NCBI GenBank assembly: GCA_036704045.1
Contig: DATNQM010000022.1
Location: 310,001-374,000, forward strand
Origin: Ancylothrix sp036704045
GTDB taxonomy: Bacteria > Cyanobacteriota > Cyanobacteriia > Cyanobacteriales > Oscillatoriaceae
Direction of reading: 5' to 3'
DNA: 64,000 bases
Positions 62,708 to 64,000 of the stretch are shown here, one piece after another (the stretch's first letter is position 1; each line of letters begins with the position of its first letter). The position numbers and the translations under genes were made by a program. The notes beneath the pieces were generated by a model. The model was not told the DNA's origin. It made no database searches and saw only the letters and a program-made list of their open reading frames with translations.

Positions 62708-64000
62708 TCATTTTTTCTGAATTCCCCAAAGGGGTAACTGTTGAGTTGGATCTAATACTACTCCTTGAATATTTTCTTGGGCAAAGGCATAATCTTTGTT
62801 TTGTACTAGGGGAATATAAGGCACTTCTTCTGCAACAATTTCATCAATTTGCCGTAAAATTTTGTTGCGTTTTTCTGGGTTTAATTCTTTACGCTGTTGG
62901 TCAATTAACCTATTAATGCGCTGACTATAATAAAATGATCCTAAGTTTTGACTAGCGCCATTTTTGCAAATATTCCCAACAGCTTGCCGGCAATCTAAAA
63001 ATGGTTGGACAAAGTTATCAGCATCAAAAAAGTCGGCATACCAGTCTTGTAAAAATGTCTGATATATGCCTTTCCTTAAATTGGCAAAAGCTACCGGCCT
63101 TTCTACTGTATTTATTTCTATTTGTAGGACTCCTTCTAATTTTTCTTGAGCAATGGCTTTGAGGGCGTTTCCTAATAGTTCTCGGTTAGGAGACGGAGAA
63201 GGATACCATACTTCTATTTTGAGGGGATTTTGTGGGGTGTAACCGGCTTTGGCGAGAATTTGTTTGGCTTTTGCGGCATTTTGACTATACTGTTCTTTGA
63301 AAATTGGCTTGCTTGCTTCAAATTTGCTGGGAATCATGCTATAAAGAGCCTCTGATTGGGCAAAGCGGACACGTTGGGCTAATAGTTCTCTGTCTACAAT
63401 TAAGGCTAGTGCTTTGCGAATTTCTGGGTTATTTAAGGGCGCTTTATTAATGTTAAGTGTCCAGTTTGTAATGTAATTTCCACTAGCAGAGACAACTTGC
63501 CAATTTTTAGTTTTTGCTTGTTGTTCTAGGGTGAGAATTTGCTGGCTGTCGAGTTCTTGGTAGGCAATATCTACTCCACCAGTGCTAAAAGCGTTGTAAA
63601 GGTTGCCGGCGCTGTTATAAAACTGCACATCTACGCCTTGATTTTTTGGTTTTTCTCCCCAATATTTTTCAAAAATGTCTAACTTTAAAGAGTCTGGGGC
63701 ATATTTAGTTAATTTGTAGGGGCCGGTGCCAACAAAAGTGGTAGGTTTGAATTTACCCGCCCCAATTTCATAGGCTTTTGGTGATACTGCACACATTCCA
63801 TTAAAGGTTAATAAAGCGGTGAATGCTGAGAAAGGTTTTTTTAATTTAATAGTTAATTCATAGGGGCCACTAGCTTTTAATGAGGCCACTATATCTGTTA
63901 GTAAAACTGCTGGGTTTCCCTGATTTTCCATAAACCGGCGCAGGGAAAATTCCATTGCTTTTGCATTAAATTCTGTACCGTCGTGAAAGAGAACATTGTT
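62708..64000 (-). CDS. Second family-5 ABC substrate-binding protein (partial, N-terminus outside window)
   Basis: The frame is open to the last base of the window: the codons beyond the internal Met at 63955 read NVLFHDGTEFNAKAMEFSLRR, which align with VLFHDGTAFNAEAMAFSLNR of the neighbouring paralogue, so the true start lies past 64000. Visible are GTGPYKLTKYAPDSLKLDIFEKYW, NPEIRKALALIVDRELLAQRV and LDPTQQLPLWGIQKK at the end. It is a tandem paralogue of the 60722-62341 protein with clearly diverged sequence, so the two probably bind different ligands or differ in affinity. Confidence 0.93.
   Translation of the reverse strand, partial: NNVLFHDGTEFNAKAMEFSLRRFMENQGNPAVLLTDIVASLKASGPYELTIKLKKPFSAFTALLTFNGMCAVSPKAYEIGAGKFKPTTFVGTGPYKLTKYAPDSLKLDIFEKYWGEKPKNQGVDVQFYNSAGNLYNAFSTGGVDIAYQELDSQQILTLEQQAKTKNWQVVSASGNYITNWTLNINKAPLNNPEIRKALALIVDRELLAQRVRFAQSEALYSMIPSKFEASKPIFKEQYSQNAAKAKQILAKAGYTPQNPLKIEVWYPSPSPNRELLGNALKAIAQEKLEGVLQIEINTVERPVAFANLRKGIYQTFLQDWYADFFDADNFVQPFLDCRQAVGNICKNGASQNLGSFYYSQRINRLIDQQRKELNPEKRNKILRQIDEIVAEEVPYIPLVQNKDYAFAQENIQGVVLDPTQQLPLWGIQKK

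Overview
The window comes from a cyanobacterium, most likely a filamentous non-heterocystous one of the Oscillatoriales type. The support is an NDH-1 subunit NdhH of the cyanobacterial/chloroplast kind, several cyanobacterial families (DUF3172, DUF3370, DUF928), secreted RTX proteins, FHA-CHAT and caspase-like proteins, and a high density of the motif ACCGGC/GCCGGT in genes and spacers. The genus is an inference. No rRNA, tRNA, CRISPR array or transposase gene was found.

Layout. 0-7.2 kb: acetolactate synthase with an added C-terminal zinc ribbon, the SMC chromosome protein, and a PRC-barrel protein. 7.2-15 kb: a D-Ala-D-Ala carboxypeptidase, a membrane-anchored repeat protein, an HPP-family (nitrite transporter-like) gene preceded by an NtcA-type box, FdhD, an orphan HicB antitoxin with a remnant of its HicA toxin beside a palindromic element, and a large FdhF/YdeP-type molybdopterin oxidoreductase. 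15-32.4 kb: a surface and secretion region with a CAP-RTX protein, a tiny membrane protein, a propeller-transglutaminase protein, DUF928, a TpsB outer-membrane transporter, a TspO-like membrane protein, a 1475-residue FHA-CHAT protein and a 1390-residue RTX/Calx-beta/beta-helix protein.

32.5-39.9 kb holds the most unusual locus. Five tightly packed genes encode a DUF4007 protein, a small BrxF-like protein, a very large BrxC/PglY-like P-loop ATPase (interrupted by one in-frame TAG), an unknown 109-residue protein and a BrxL-like AAA+ protein without the Lon domain. This resembles a BREX phage-defence system, but the window contains no PglZ phosphatase and no PglX methyltransferase, and the cassette is closed by unrelated genes on both sides. 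It is the best candidate for an undescribed system.

40-55 kb: a P-type Ca2+-ATPase-like pump, RecF, DUF3172 and DUF3370 proteins, a MORN-repeat protein, a CHAD protein, a Crp/Fnr regulator, a metacaspase fused to an NTPase domain, an exported peroxiredoxin, and a response-regulator/PP2C phosphatase with its anti-sigma-like kinase. 55-64 kb: rsmH, ndhH followed by a MidA/NDUFAF7-type methyltransferase that may act on NdhH, a Cys-rich small protein, and an oligopeptide-type ABC transporter operon with two tandem substrate-binding proteins, the second running off the window end.

Base composition is asymmetric over long stretches. The + strand is G/T-rich from about 20 to 28.1 kb and C/A-rich from 28.2 to about 43 kb, and in the first block this holds for genes in both directions.
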